DNA of 64,000 bases from Veillonella tobetsuensis (GCF_001078375.1 NZ_DF967922.1:1-64000), one strand, 5' to 3'; counted from the first letter of the stretch, positions 8,917 to 18,045 are shown. Notes: generated by a model not told the origin, from the letters alone. Made by a program: numbers and translations.

Positions 8917-8977
8917 GAAAAAAGGTTCACATGGTCTATGTAAGACAGTTTTTATCTTACCCAAACTATGTGAACCT
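8917..8977 (-). terminator. Terminator of the serine dehydratase operon
   Basis: Outer stem AGGTTCACAT/ATGTGAACCT (8923-8932, 8968-8977) and an inner stem GTAAGA/TCTTAC (8940-8945, 8955-8960), followed on the minus strand by six T. Confidence 0.8.
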
Positions 8978-9006
8978 ATATATTATATAGTAGTTTATAC
9001 TAGCTT

Positions 9007-9879
9007 TTATAAAGAACGCACCTTTTCAGCTATTGCTAAGCCAGTTTCCGTAACGGCCAACCCTCCATCACTAGTTTCACGAAGAGCTGCTGGCATTGCA
9101 CGCCCAATATTATTCATGGCCTCAATAACCTCATCCGGTGGAATTTGACTTTCAATACCAGCCAATGCAAGCTCAGCCGCTGTAATGGCATGAACAGCAT
9201 AGACACCATTCCGTTTAACGCAAGGCACCTCGACGAGACCTGCCACTGGATCACATGCAAGGCCTAATAAATTTTTCATACAAAGTGCAACAGCATGACC
9301 AACCTGACGAGCAGTCCCACCCATCATTTCTACTATAGCAGCGGCAGCCATACAAGCTGCAGTACCAACTTCGGCTTGGCACCCACCGACCGCACCTGCT
9401 ACACAAGCTCGATTGGACACCACATTACCTACGCCTGCTGCAGCAAGAAAACCTTTCACCAATGTAGGTGTATCTAGTTCATAATGCTCCGCTACAGCCT
9501 GAACCGCACCTGGCATGACACCACAAGAACCAGCCGTAGGACAGGCTACGACCTTAAACATCTTCGCATTAGCTTCATTGACCGCAATAGCATACGACAT
9601 AGCTTTATACGAAATATCACTCATGAATAGTGGTTTTCTTGCAATTAAACGAGCGGCCTCACCACCGGACATATTGGATTGGGTTCGTTTCAAATTACGT
9701 ACCCCATCCTTGATAGAAGCCTTAAAAATATCTAAGCGATGTTTGATTTCTTTAGTAATCTCCTTTTCATTACGATCATACTGTTCCAATTCAGTGCGCA
9801 TAACCACATCTCCAAAAGACAGGTTATGCTCTTCGCTAAGTCGGATAATATCAGCTATCGTTTCATAAGCGTAACTCAT
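9007..9879 (-). CDS. sdaAA: L-serine ammonia-lyase, iron-sulfur-dependent, alpha subunit
   Basis: Converts L-serine to pyruvate and ammonia using a 4Fe-4S cluster. The 290 residues contain CPTAGSCG (113-120) and three cysteines C167, C209 and C220 spaced 42 and 11 apart, the same spacing as the cluster ligands of the one-chain Legionella enzyme. ATG 9879 is preferred over the adjacent ATG 9882 because AGGAGG then sits five bases away instead of two. It follows the beta subunit by nine bases, its ribosome site overlapping the sdaAB stop. Serine-derived pyruvate fits an organism that lives on organic and amino acids. Confidence 0.95.
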   Translation of the reverse strand: MSYAYETIADIIRLSEEHNLSFGDVVMRTELEQYDRNEKEITKEIKHRLDIFKASIKDGVRNLKRTQSNMSGGEAARLIARKPLFMSDISYKAMSYAIAVNEANAKMFKVVACPTAGSCGVMPGAVQAVAEHYELDTPTLVKGFLAAAGVGNVVSNRACVAGAVGGCQAEVGTAACMAAAAIVEMMGGTARQVGHAVALCMKNLLGLACDPVAGLVEVPCVKRNGVYAVHAITAAELALAGIESQIPPDEVIEAMNNIGRAMPAALRETSDGGLAVTETGLAIAEKVRSL

Positions 9880-9888
9880 CATCTCCTC

Positions 9889-10551
9889 CTACAAAGCCTC
9901 AAAGGTCATTACATCTTGAATGCCTGGACACTCACGCATAAACTGTACAGTAATAGGGTTAACAACAGAATCGGTGGTAATAACCATAACCGCATCTTTA
10001 TATTTACCCTTTCTAAAAACACGCATAGACGCAATATTGATGTCAGATTCACTTAAAGCCTGACTAATGAGCGAAATGGCACCAGGCTTGTCCTCATGAA
10101 ATACAACAAGTGTAAATTCATCGCCTGTAATAGACATATCATTGCCGTCTACTTCAGTAATCATAATTTGACCACCACCGATGGAACGTCCTACTACAGA
10201 CATATGACGCTCTTTTTCACCATACAAATCAAACTTCACTACATTAGGATGACCTATATCGAGTGGTGATTCGATGAAAGTATAATCTAAACTAGCTTCA
10301 TCAGCTAATTCCTTCCCATTACGAATTCGCTTGTCGTCCTCTTTAAAACCTAATAATCCACCTAACAAGGCACGATCTGTACCGTGACCTTTATATGTTT
10401 TCGCAAATGACCCATACAAGGTCATCTCTACCTTTTTCGGCACACTCCCAAATATACAACGAGCCATCTTGCCAAGCCGCGCCGCACCAGCGGTGTGCGA
10501 GCTAGACGGACCAATCATAACGGGGCCGATAATATCAAAAATACTGTTCAT
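9889..10551 (-). CDS. sdaAB: L-serine ammonia-lyase, iron-sulfur-dependent, beta subunit
   Basis: The regulatory/substrate subunit, 220 residues. The signature IGPSSSHTAGAARLG lies near the start (12-26), and an ACT domain fills about 147-219. Split alpha/beta enzymes of this kind are typical of Firmicutes. First gene of the two-gene operon. A dyad about 100 bases upstream (10649-10673) may regulate it. Confidence 0.95.
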   Translation of the reverse strand: MNSIFDIIGPVMIGPSSSHTAGAARLGKMARCIFGSVPKKVEMTLYGSFAKTYKGHGTDRALLGGLLGFKEDDKRIRNGKELADEASLDYTFIESPLDIGHPNVVKFDLYGEKERHMSVVGRSIGGGQIMITEVDGNDMSITGDEFTLVVFHEDKPGAISLISQALSESDINIASMRVFRKGKYKDAVMVITTDSVVNPITVQFMRECPGIQDVMTFEAL

Positions 10552-10648
10552 ATTGAACCTCTATACATACATAAATAAAGAAATAATTCACTTCTTAGCT
10601 ATAGTATAGCAATCAATATTCATAGATGTCTATATACACAATAGAGGT

Positions 10649-10673
10649 ATGTTTGTCCACTGTTGACAAACAT
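10649..10673. promoter_or_regulatory. Inverted repeat, candidate operator for sdaAB-sdaAA
   Basis: Arms ATGTTTGTC and GACAAACAT are perfect over nine bases with a seven-base spacer, followed by a third partial copy (GTTTGTT). It lies between the hcp terminator and sdaAB, about 100 bases before the gene. The binding protein is unknown. Confidence 0.4.
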
Positions 10674-10727
10674 GTTTGTTCACCCTCTCCATTAAAACCT
10701 TTATATACAATTTTATATGATTGAGAC

Positions 10728-10762
10728 AAAAAAGGCTATACCATCAAAAGATGGCATAGCCT
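10728..10762 (-). terminator. Terminator of hcp
   Basis: Stem AGGCTATACCATC/GATGGCATAGCCT with a single mismatch and AAAA loop, then TTTTTT on the minus strand. Confidence 0.85.
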
Positions 10763-10835
10763 AATTTATATAGCAACAGCCCGAATCATATAAGAGAGAG
10801 GGGATTAGGGCCGCTGTTATTAAGATTTAATCCGA

Positions 10836-12401
10836 TTAGCCCAAGATAGCTTTCATATCAGCTTCTGGAGTTGTAATTGGATGTAATTGGAATTTTTCTA
10901 CCAAAATGTTCAATACATTGCTGGAGAAGAATTTAGGCAAGGAAGGTCCGATGTAGATGTTGCGGATACCCAATGCCAACAATGTTAACAAGATACATAC
11001 TGCTTTTTGTTCGTACCAGGACAATACCAATGTTAATGGCAAGTCGTTTACATCACATTCAAAGGCACCAGCCAAAGCTACTGCTACTTGAATAGCGGAG
11101 TAAGCATCGTTACATTGGCCCATATCAAGGATACGAGGGATACCACCGATTTCACCGATGTTAAGGTCGTTGAAGCGGAATTTACCACAAGCCAATGTCA
11201 ATACTACAGTATCATCTGGAGTTTGTTTTACGAATTCTGTGTAGTAGTTACGGCCTACTTTAGCACCGTCGCAACCACCAACTAAGAAGAAGTGTTTGAT
11301 TGCACCAGCTTTTACAGCGTCGATTACTTTATCAGCAATCCCCAATACTGTACCATGACCGAAACCAGTAGTTACTTCGTGACCACCGTTGATACCAGTG
11401 AATTCTTGAGCTTCTTTGTAGCCGCCCAATTCGATTGCGCGTTCAATAACAGCGGAGAAGTCTTTAGTGCCATCAGCTTTTTCTTCTACATGTGCACAGC
11501 CGTCGAAACCTACCATATCTGTAGTGAAGATATTTGCTCTGTAGTTTTCTTTTGGTGGCATAATGCAGTTTGTAGTGAACAAGAATGCGCCAGGAACGTC
11601 AACGAATTCTTTTTGTTGATTTTGCCATGCAGTACCGAAGTTACCTTTCAATTGAGGATGTTTTTTCAATTCAGGGTAAGCGTGACAAGGTAACATTTCA
11701 CCATGAGTATAGATGTTTACACCTTTACCATCAGTTTGTTCCAATAATTGATTCAAGTCGTGAAGGTCATGACCAGTTACAACGATGAAAGGACCTGGTT
11801 CTACAGTCAAAGGTACTGTAGTTGGTACTGGAGTGCCATATGTTTCAGTATTAGCTTTATCAAGAATAGCCATACATTTCAAGTTGATTTCGCCGAATTC
11901 CATCAAAAGACCAAGCCATTCTTCAGCGCTGTGATCTTTCGCCATTTCTACTAAACCTTTAACAAACCAAGCGTCAACGTCAGCATCGTGGAAACCAAGG
12001 CGAGCAGCATGCCATGCGTATGCAGCCATACCACGCATACCTAACAATAATGTGGAACGAAGGGATACGATATCTTCTTCACCTTTCCACAATTGTTCCC
12101 AATCGAAGTTTTGTTGAGTGCTGTCCACTTGTGCATGGTAAGCGTTTACTTCGTCGATGAACGCTTGAACGCGGTCTTCAGAGAAGTTAACGTTTGTTAC
12201 ACACATGAACAAACCACGCATTAAATAATCGATACCTTCTTTAGTGTGGCCTTTTACGTCTAAAGCGCGAGCCAAGCCCACCAAAGCAGCAGTTAATTCG
12301 TCTTGTAAGTTTGCAACTGGTGCAGTTTTACCGCATACACCTTGTACTGTACAACCAGCTGGTGCCGCAGATTGTTCGCATTGATAACAGAACATGCTCA
12401 T
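10836..12401 (-). CDS. hcp: Hydroxylamine reductase / hybrid cluster protein Hcp
   Basis: Hcp reduces hydroxylamine in vitro and nitric oxide in vivo and protects anaerobes from nitrosative stress. The 521 residues begin with the proximal cluster ligands C5, C8, C17 and C23 (C-x2-C-x8-C-x5-C), the pattern of 4Fe-4S-type Hcp. Hybrid-cluster ligands appear later in GHDLHDL, CHAYPEL, TNCIMPP, LACGKF and GQCND. No hcr reductase gene is adjacent. It is monocistronic and divergent from a Crp/Fnr regulator; a -10 TATACT lies at 12510-12505 with only a weak -35, and a partial Fnr-like dyad TTG-N6-CAA at about 12537-12548 sits roughly 44 bases before the start site, which suggests activation. Confidence 0.97.
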   Translation of the reverse strand: MSMFCYQCEQSAAPAGCTVQGVCGKTAPVANLQDELTAALVGLARALDVKGHTKEGIDYLMRGLFMCVTNVNFSEDRVQAFIDEVNAYHAQVDSTQQNFDWEQLWKGEEDIVSLRSTLLLGMRGMAAYAWHAARLGFHDADVDAWFVKGLVEMAKDHSAEEWLGLLMEFGEINLKCMAILDKANTETYGTPVPTTVPLTVEPGPFIVVTGHDLHDLNQLLEQTDGKGVNIYTHGEMLPCHAYPELKKHPQLKGNFGTAWQNQQKEFVDVPGAFLFTTNCIMPPKENYRANIFTTDMVGFDGCAHVEEKADGTKDFSAVIERAIELGGYKEAQEFTGINGGHEVTTGFGHGTVLGIADKVIDAVKAGAIKHFFLVGGCDGAKVGRNYYTEFVKQTPDDTVVLTLACGKFRFNDLNIGEIGGIPRILDMGQCNDAYSAIQVAVALAGAFECDVNDLPLTLVLSWYEQKAVCILLTLLALGIRNIYIGPSLPKFFSSNVLNILVEKFQLHPITTPEADMKAILG

Positions 12402-12572
12402 TTAAAATCCTCCTTTGCGAGACTTTCTCGCATTCAAGCTAGATAATATAAAACCTATACATTACACTGATGAATTATCAGGTGTCTGATTGATTACATT
12501 TGAAAGTATAACGTAAAGGTGGTACAATTTCTGTAGCTTGAGCAACAATTAAAAACTTTTTCATTTTTTTGC

Positions 12573-12600
12573 TTTAATCCAACATTTATATTGGATTAAA
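12573..12600. promoter_or_regulatory. Perfect 10+10 inverted repeat, candidate operator between hcp and the Crp/Fnr gene
   Basis: TTTAATCCAA and TTGGATTAAA are exact complements around an eight-base spacer. The right arm contains the -35 element of the regulator promoter, so binding here would block that promoter. This is not the classical Fnr box TTGAT-N4-ATCAA. Confidence 0.55.
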
Positions 12601-12619
12601 TGCTCATTTGAGCTATATT
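12591..12619 (+). promoter_or_regulatory. Candidate promoter of the Crp/Fnr regulator
   Basis: -35 TTGGAT (12591-12596), 17-base spacer, -10 TATATT (12614-12619). The spacer holds a small dyad GCTCA-TT-TGAGC. Confidence 0.55.
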
Positions 12620-12700
12620 ATTATACAATAATCATTACAATTTGCCTATAACAATCATCACAATCCAAGGATGAAATACTATGCTATCTAGGAGGTATAT

Positions 12701-13426
12701 ATGATCAAACAAGTTTTATCAGATGATATCATCAAACAATATCTACCTGTTTTAACAGCATGTCCTCTATTCAATACATTAGGGACTTCGGAATTAACAA
12801 GCTACTTACACAATGCAAAGGTCATTATAAATAACTATAAAAAGAATGACTTTATCGCCATATCTGGAGACCCTATGGAAGGTATCGGCATTATATTGGA
12901 AGGCAGTGCCATGCTAACTCGTGAAAATGTTCTCGGACAGCGTGTTATTATGGCAAATCTAGAAGCATCGTCCCTCTTTGGAGAAGCGCTTCTATTTAGT
13001 AAACGACCTCTCTGGCCTGCTACTATAAAAGCAATGAAGTCTACCAAAATCATGTTCATCCCACTAGAAACATTCATTGAAACATTGCCAGATTGCCACC
13101 AATGCCAAACAAAAATCCTTTCAAATTTATTAGAAGATTTATCTGAAAAAGCAATACTCCTCACCAAGAAGGTTCACTATTTAACATTAAAAGGGATGCG
13201 AGAAAAGATTTACGCTTACCTTACTGATATTTATACGATGCAACATACGGAAAAACTCCTTCTACCACATAACCGAGAACAAATGGCAGAAGCCCTTAAT
13301 GTATCTCGTACAGCATTAAGTCGTGAACTTGGCCGACTACGTGACGAAGGTATCATCGAAATCAACGGACGCCATGTTACATTATTGGATCCACAAGAAA
13401 TTATAGAATTCGGCTTTAATAATTAA
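12701..13426 (+). CDS. Crp/Fnr family transcription regulator
   Basis: A 241-residue regulator with an N-terminal cyclic-nucleotide-binding-like barrel (about 20-140; GDPMEGIGIILEG marks the turn) and a C-terminal winged helix (about 165-230) whose recognition helix reads ALNVSRTALSRELGRL. There is no Fnr-type N-terminal cysteine cluster: its few cysteines (C21 in ACPLF and a CHQC pair in the linker) do not match it. A heme or redox sensor of the DNR/HcpR type is plausible because it is divergent from hcp, but the sensor is not shown by sequence. AGGAGG lies before ATG 12701. Autoregulation through the palindrome at 12573-12600 is likely. Confidence 0.9.
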   Translation: MIKQVLSDDIIKQYLPVLTACPLFNTLGTSELTSYLHNAKVIINNYKKNDFIAISGDPMEGIGIILEGSAMLTRENVLGQRVIMANLEASSLFGEALLFSKRPLWPATIKAMKSTKIMFIPLETFIETLPDCHQCQTKILSNLLEDLSEKAILLTKKVHYLTLKGMREKIYAYLTDIYTMQHTEKLLLPHNREQMAEALNVSRTALSRELGRLRDEGIIEINGRHVTLLDPQEIIEFGFNN

Positions 13427-13448
13427 ACAATAAGATTTACATAACACA

Positions 13449-13484
13449 AAACCGCCCAAGACTTACCTGGGCGGTTTGTTTTAT
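13449..13484. terminator. Terminator between convergent genes
   Basis: Stem AAACCGCCCA/TGGGCGGTTT with T-rich flanks on both strands; serves the Crp/Fnr gene and probably the minus-strand gene ending at 13497. Confidence 0.8.
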
Positions 13485-13496
13485 ATATAAATGTAA

Positions 13497-14963
13497 TTAG
13501 AACCAATGAGATAAATCAAATTCTTCTCCAATGGTAGCTTTCACATGAGCTCGACCTAAATAGAGGCCTAGCAAGGTAAGTGAAATAGAGCACATAGGAC
13601 TCGCATCATAGACGCTAGCTAAATCTGAAAGAACTGGACTAATATCATCCATGATTTGACGAGCCTCTTCACCTCTAAACGCAGTAGGCTTACTCTTCAT
13701 CAAAGCTAGGAGATCACGTTGTATCATCGCATCAGAAATACGTGCTTCTCTAAAGAAGCGCGGTGCTAATGATTCATCAACGACAGCGAGTTTATACAGA
13801 TTAGAATTTAAGCTACGTACCACAAATCGTGGATCTACACCGCGACCATCAGTAGCACGAAATAATTCTTCCTTCGTAAAACCACGATAGTTAAATACGA
13901 ATGGATACGAATTTCCCAACAGTTGCGTCAAGGACACCGGTTCGCGTTCTTGCTGTGTACAACGCAAATAATCAAGTTGACGATAGAACGATTGATCATA
14001 AGGCAAATCAGAAATAAATGGCTCAATATATTTCTCTACATAATGTTGGAAATGAATACGACCATAATTGTTAGAGTTTCTAGAGTACTGCAACAGCAAA
14101 GTCAATGCCATGACTTGGAAGTGGCCAAGTGTAAGATGTGGCAAGACACGCAATGCATCAAAGGCCACCAAATACGGCGTGCTAGACTTAGGCGATTGTA
14201 CTACATCTAAAAAAGCCTCTAGAGCAGCCGTCTTCATCCATGGAGTTGGAGTACCCGCATAGGCTTTTTGCATCGACATTAACGCTTCTTGAATTACAAT
14301 ATTTTGCAATAGTAAATTAACTTCACTGCCTTTAGTGATTCCTAATGCAATTAAAGCATCTCGTGTAATCTCACTAACAACATGCATCGTATCATTTTGA
14401 ACAACACCAAAAGCATGAACAAAAGGCTCGACCGCCATAGCGACACGTTTATCCTCTTGTGCAATTTGAGCCCATGGGCCACTCACCTCTGGCTCTACCT
14501 CTTCTTCTATATTACCCAAATGTTCATTGATTTCATCAGCATTAAACATTCTTGTTTCTTCTAAAGCAGATGGGCCTTGTGGTTGTGCAACCTCGCTAGA
14601 CTCATTGCCAAACATTTGCGTTGCATCCGCTTCAAATTGACTGGTAGCAGACATCATATCTGGAGATTCACCTAAGGCAATCGTATCCTCTGTAAAACTA
14701 TCGACTACAGGAATTTCCAATGTTTGCTCTGTAATAATTTCATCCTCAACAGCATATACGTCAACGCCATCATGGGGTTGTTTTTGCGTTACATGTATTG
14801 TTTCTTCTTCATATACATTTTGCTTACGCACATCTTTGTGTGAAACATCTTTTTCTAGATTTGTTTCATTATCACTTTCACTCTTATTAAAAACTGCATA
14901 ACACACAGCAAAGAAACCGAGTATCACAACAGCTAATACAACATATGGAATAATCCCAGACAT
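13497..14963 (-). CDS. Membrane-anchored protein of unknown function
   Basis: A 488-residue protein. One membrane segment (about 5-25) is followed by a long acidic, low-complexity stretch to about residue 160 (rich in E, D, T, Q), then an ordered, mostly helical region of about 320 residues. I recognise no family. With only a short N-terminal tail before the helix and no cleavage site, the bulk could face either side. The downstream boundary is a terminator; the upstream neighbour is a YwlG-family gene 12 bases away, so the two are co-transcribed. A GGAG site precedes ATG 14963. Confidence 0.6.
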   Translation of the reverse strand: MSGIIPYVVLAVVILGFFAVCYAVFNKSESDNETNLEKDVSHKDVRKQNVYEEETIHVTQKQPHDGVDVYAVEDEIITEQTLEIPVVDSFTEDTIALGESPDMMSATSQFEADATQMFGNESSEVAQPQGPSALEETRMFNADEINEHLGNIEEEVEPEVSGPWAQIAQEDKRVAMAVEPFVHAFGVVQNDTMHVVSEITRDALIALGITKGSEVNLLLQNIVIQEALMSMQKAYAGTPTPWMKTAALEAFLDVVQSPKSSTPYLVAFDALRVLPHLTLGHFQVMALTLLLQYSRNSNNYGRIHFQHYVEKYIEPFISDLPYDQSFYRQLDYLRCTQQEREPVSLTQLLGNSYPFVFNYRGFTKEELFRATDGRGVDPRFVVRSLNSNLYKLAVVDESLAPRFFREARISDAMIQRDLLALMKSKPTAFRGEEARQIMDDISPVLSDLASVYDASPMCSISLTLLGLYLGRAHVKATIGEEFDLSHWF

Positions 14964-14975
14964 TATCTTCTCCTC

Positions 14976-15527
14976 TTACAATAATGCGTCATTATAAACG
15001 GCACGACTACCGCCAATACTCTTAGGTCGAACGCGACAAGCTGTCACATGAGCTTCCCCAATTTTCTTAATGTCTAAACGCACAGGAACTGCTACATGTT
15101 TCATATGCATACCTATGAAAGTATCCCCAATATCAATACCAGCATCAGCTTGTACAAATTCAACAATAACAGGGTCTTTAAAGCGATTATAAGCCGTCAT
15201 TGCCATAGCACCACCTGCATGAATTTGAGGTATTACATTACATTCTTCTTCCCAAGTTAGCGCATCTCGTTCCATTACTAGCGCACGATTCAAATGTTCA
15301 CAACATTGAACAGCTAAGTGTAACCCTTTATCTGTTACAAGCTTGTATATTTCATCAAATAATACAGCAGCTACATCCTCATGTGAATCTGTGCCAATCT
15401 TTTTACCACACACTTCACTAGTCGAACAACCAACTACCAATAATTGTCCTTCACGTACCTTTGCTACTGTTAATAGTTCATCTATAGCAGCATGCACCTC
15501 TTGTCTAATTGATTCAATAGAATGCAT
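14976..15527 (-). CDS. YwlG/UPF0340 family protein (TIGR01440 type)
   Basis: A 183-residue cytosolic protein of the uncharacterised UPF0340 family found across Firmicutes. Family features seen are the VVGCSTSEVCG motif (31-41), CCEHLNRA (about 101-108), PQIHAGGAMA and DAGIDIGDTFIGMH near the C-terminus. The conserved Cys/His/Glu residues suggest a metal or cofactor site but no reaction is known. AGGGG precedes ATG 15527. It leads a two-gene unit with the anchored protein at 13497-14963. Confidence 0.85.
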   Translation of the reverse strand: MHSIESIRQEVHAAIDELLTVAKVREGQLLVVGCSTSEVCGKKIGTDSHEDVAAVLFDEIYKLVTDKGLHLAVQCCEHLNRALVMERDALTWEEECNVIPQIHAGGAMAMTAYNRFKDPVIVEFVQADAGIDIGDTFIGMHMKHVAVPVRLDIKKIGEAHVTACRVRPKSIGGSRAVYNDALL

Positions 15528-15675
15528 TATATCGCCCCTTTTTTAATATTCAAATATATAAATATATTATCATAAAAAATATGTCTTTTATAGACCAAAC
15601 TATGTTGTAACTGTGTGAAATTCCTTTAATAAACCTGATATATCCTGTAACTATACGGTTTTATACGAAAACAAC

Positions 15676-15706
15676 AAAAAGAGGCTCGCGAAAGCAAGCC
15701 TCTTTT
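15676..15706. terminator. Terminator of the fumarase operon
   Basis: Stem AAAAAGAGGCT/AGCCTCTTTT with an inner GC-gaaa-GC cap; T-runs on both strands. Confidence 0.8.
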
Positions 15707-15725
15707 AATCGCTCAATGGCGAATA

Positions 15726-16286
15726 TTAGATTCTTCTGTAAGGTTTTTGACCTTCTTCGTAGAAGTTGTTACCTTCAGTATCACCAACTACGATGCATGG
15801 GAAGTCTTCAACTGTCAATTCAGCCAAAGCTTCTGGACCAAGTTCACCATATGCAAGTACTTCGTATTTTTTGATGGATTTTGCAATCAATGCTGCAGCG
15901 CCACCAACTGCTGCGAAATATGTGCAACCATTTTTCTTCATGGATTCAACTACTTCTGGTTTACGGGAACCTTTACCAATCATGCCTTTGATACCTTGAT
16001 CAAGCATTGTTGGTGTGTAAGCATCCATACGACCGGAAGTTGTAGGACCAGCGGAACCAATTGGATCACCAGGTTTTGCAGGTGTTGGGCCAAGATAGTA
16101 AACGAATTTATTAGTCCAATCGATTGGTAATTTTTCACCACGTGCCAAAGCTTCAGTCATAACTTTATGAGCAGCGTCACGAGCGGAGTAAATTTTGCCA
16201 GTGATAAGAACGCTATCACCAACTTTTAATTTACGGGAAAACTCTTCATTATATTCTTCAGTATTAATGCGAATTGTTTCAGACAT
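15726..16286 (-). CDS. fumB: Class I fumarate hydratase, beta subunit (Fe-S hydro-lyase C-terminal type)
   Basis: The 186-residue beta subunit of an iron-sulfur hydro-lyase. The swivelling-domain motifs are GPTTSGRMD (about 80-88), the substrate loop GKGSRKPE and AVGGAAALIAKS. By sequence this family also includes L-tartrate dehydratase; fumarase is preferred because the organism type runs a malate-fumarate-succinate branch. It starts 19 bases after the alpha subunit with AGGAGG before the ATG. Confidence 0.88.
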   Translation of the reverse strand: MSETIRINTEEYNEEFSRKLKVGDSVLITGKIYSARDAAHKVMTEALARGEKLPIDWTNKFVYYLGPTPAKPGDPIGSAGPTTSGRMDAYTPTMLDQGIKGMIGKGSRKPEVVESMKKNGCTYFAAVGGAAALIAKSIKKYEVLAYGELGPEALAELTVEDFPCIVVGDTEGNNFYEEGQKPYRRI

Positions 16287-16305
16287 ATTATTTACCTCCT
16301 ATCGA

Positions 16306-17148
16306 TTAAAGTTCTACGTGAGCATGACGAGCAGCATGACACATAATAGTAACTGCAACAGGAAGACCTGCGATATGAGTTGGGCCCCATTCGATGTTTA
16401 CACCAAGGCAAGTTGTAGTACCGCCCAATTGTGGTCCGATACCAGTTTTGTTAACCATTTCCAAAATTTCTTCTTCCAATTTTGCATAGTCTGCATCTTT
16501 GTGAGGTGTGCTAATGTCGCGAAGCAAAGCTTTTTTGGACAATACAGCAGCTTGGTCCATAGTACCACCGATACCTACGCCAAGTACGATTGGAGGGCAT
16601 GGGTTAGGGCCAGCTTTTTTAACGATTTCAAGAACCGCATTTTTAACGCCTGCAACGCCGTCAGCTGGAACAAGCATAGCTACGCCAGATTTGTTTTCGG
16701 AACCGAAACCTTTAAGTTCTACTTGGATATCTACTTTATCGCCAGGAACGATGTCTGTGTAGATGATAGCAGGTGTATTGTCTTGTGTGTTTTTACGGTT
16801 GAACAATGGTTCACCTACAACGGATTTACGAAGGTAACCTTCGATGTAACCAGCTGCAACACCAGCATTGATAGCTTCAGTAAGATCGCCACCAACGAAA
16901 TGTACATCTTGACCTACTTTTAGGAATACCATTGTCATACCAGTATCTTGGCAGTATGGACGATCTTCTTTATCAGCAATTTCTGCATTTTCGATAAGTT
17001 GATCAAGAACAATACGACCTACTGGAGACTCTTCTGTTTCGCGGCCTTTTTTCAAGCCTTCATAAATGTCTTTTGGCAAGTGGTAAGCTGCATCCATACA
17101 TAATTGACGGATTGTTTTTGTGATTTCAGATACATTAATCTCGCGCAA
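16306..17148 (-). CDS. fumA: Class I fumarate hydratase, alpha subunit (4Fe-4S)
   Basis: The catalytic 280-residue alpha subunit interconverting malate and fumarate. Cluster-ligand cysteines fit C66 (YCQDTGM), C184 (NPCPP) and C247 (TTTCLG). The start is TTG at 17148, supported by GGAGGG seven bases upstream; there is no better ATG. Two-chain fumarases are oxygen-sensitive and common in anaerobes. A promoter candidate lies about 100 bases upstream. Confidence 0.9.
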   Translation of the reverse strand: MREINVSEITKTIRQLCMDAAYHLPKDIYEGLKKGRETEESPVGRIVLDQLIENAEIADKEDRPYCQDTGMTMVFLKVGQDVHFVGGDLTEAINAGVAAGYIEGYLRKSVVGEPLFNRKNTQDNTPAIIYTDIVPGDKVDIQVELKGFGSENKSGVAMLVPADGVAGVKNAVLEIVKKAGPNPCPPIVLGVGIGGTMDQAAVLSKKALLRDISTPHKDADYAKLEEEILEMVNKTGIGPQLGGTTTCLGVNIEWGPTHIAGLPVAVTIMCHAARHAHVEL

Positions 17149-17244
17149 GATAATCCCTCCTCAGGAAAATAATTGGATATTAACTCTAATACCATGAGAT
17201 ACATTTTTCTCAAAGCGTTAAGCTAAGATTAACTCTATGCCTCC

Positions 17245-17273
17245 ATACTAGCACACTACTGAAAGGCTTTCAA
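17245..17273 (-). promoter_or_regulatory. Candidate fumarase promoter
   Basis: TTGAAA (17273-17268), 17-base spacer and TAGTAT (17250-17245) on the minus strand, leaving a leader of about 90 bases. Another TATAAT farther upstream lacks a good -35. Confidence 0.45.
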
Positions 17274-17763
17274 CGCTTTACCTATACACTTTTCACAATG
17301 AAATTTATCGATTTGATAATTATTTTCACTGATTAATTATACCAAATTTATGCACTTTAATAACTATCTCGAGACCCTTTAAAAGCCTGTTTAACGCGTT
17401 ATATCTGTAACTAATATCACATATTACACTTGTATATGATTCGTTACCAATCATTAGATACCTTATCTATGAACCATATTTCATCAATTAATGAGATTAG
17501 CTATCAATTTAGAGAGAAAAGATTTTAATTATGAGTGCATATAATATCTATGCTCAATACAATTTATTTACTAACTTACCTCTATTCCAACAGCATAAAA
17601 AAGCCAGGAATACGCTTAAACACTGAATTTATGGTTACACAATATGTTTATCATATTTTATTGCTAACTCATCAATTTTATTTATCACGTTAAAAACTCA
17701 TTGTATTATGTGTTTTAGTTATAGCATATGCTAAAAATTTTTAACTTTTTATATCATTTCCTC
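17274..17763. other. Intergenic, AT-rich, nothing recognised
   Basis: About 490 bases between the fumarase promoter and the tRNA-Asn promoter. I see no open frame with a ribosome site, no strong hairpin and no conserved RNA. Confidence 0.5.
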
Positions 17764-17792
17764 TTGCTATTCTTGTACGGTTCATTTATAAT
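17764..17792 (+). promoter_or_regulatory. Promoter of the Asn-Glu-Val tRNA operon
   Basis: TTGCTA (17764-17769), exactly 17 bases, TATAAT (17787-17792); the first tRNA starts 15 bases later. Confidence 0.8.
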
Positions 17793-17806
17793 AATCACTA
17801 TATTAT

Positions 17807-17882
17807 TCCTCGATAGCTCAGTCGGTAGAGCAATCGGCTGTTAACCGATCGGTCGTAGGTTCGAGTCCTACTCGGGGAGCCA
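17807..17882 (+). tRNA. tRNA-Asn (GTT)
   Basis: A 76-base cloverleaf with encoded CCA; anticodon loop CTGTTAA gives GTT. Confidence 0.96.
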
Positions 17883-17887
17883 ATATT

Positions 17888-17962
17888 GGCCCGTTGGTCA
17901 AGCGGTTAAGACACCGCCCTTTCACGGCGGTATCCCGGGTTCGATTCCCGGACGGGTCACCA
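17888..17962 (+). tRNA. tRNA-Glu (TTC)
   Basis: A 75-base cloverleaf with encoded CCA; anticodon loop CTTTCAC gives TTC. Five bases after tRNA-Asn. Confidence 0.95.
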
Positions 17963-17965
17963 CAT

Positions 17966-18041
<76 letters not shown>

Positions 18042-18045
18042 CATT

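Noticed and set aside
11292-11693. Open frame antisense to hcp
   Set aside because: Codon pattern mirrors hcp; no ribosome site or domain.
16195-16923. A 242-residue open frame antisense to fumarase genes
   Set aside because: Composition (Cys, Phe, Ser rich) is typical of a reverse-strand shadow; fumarase genes are clear.
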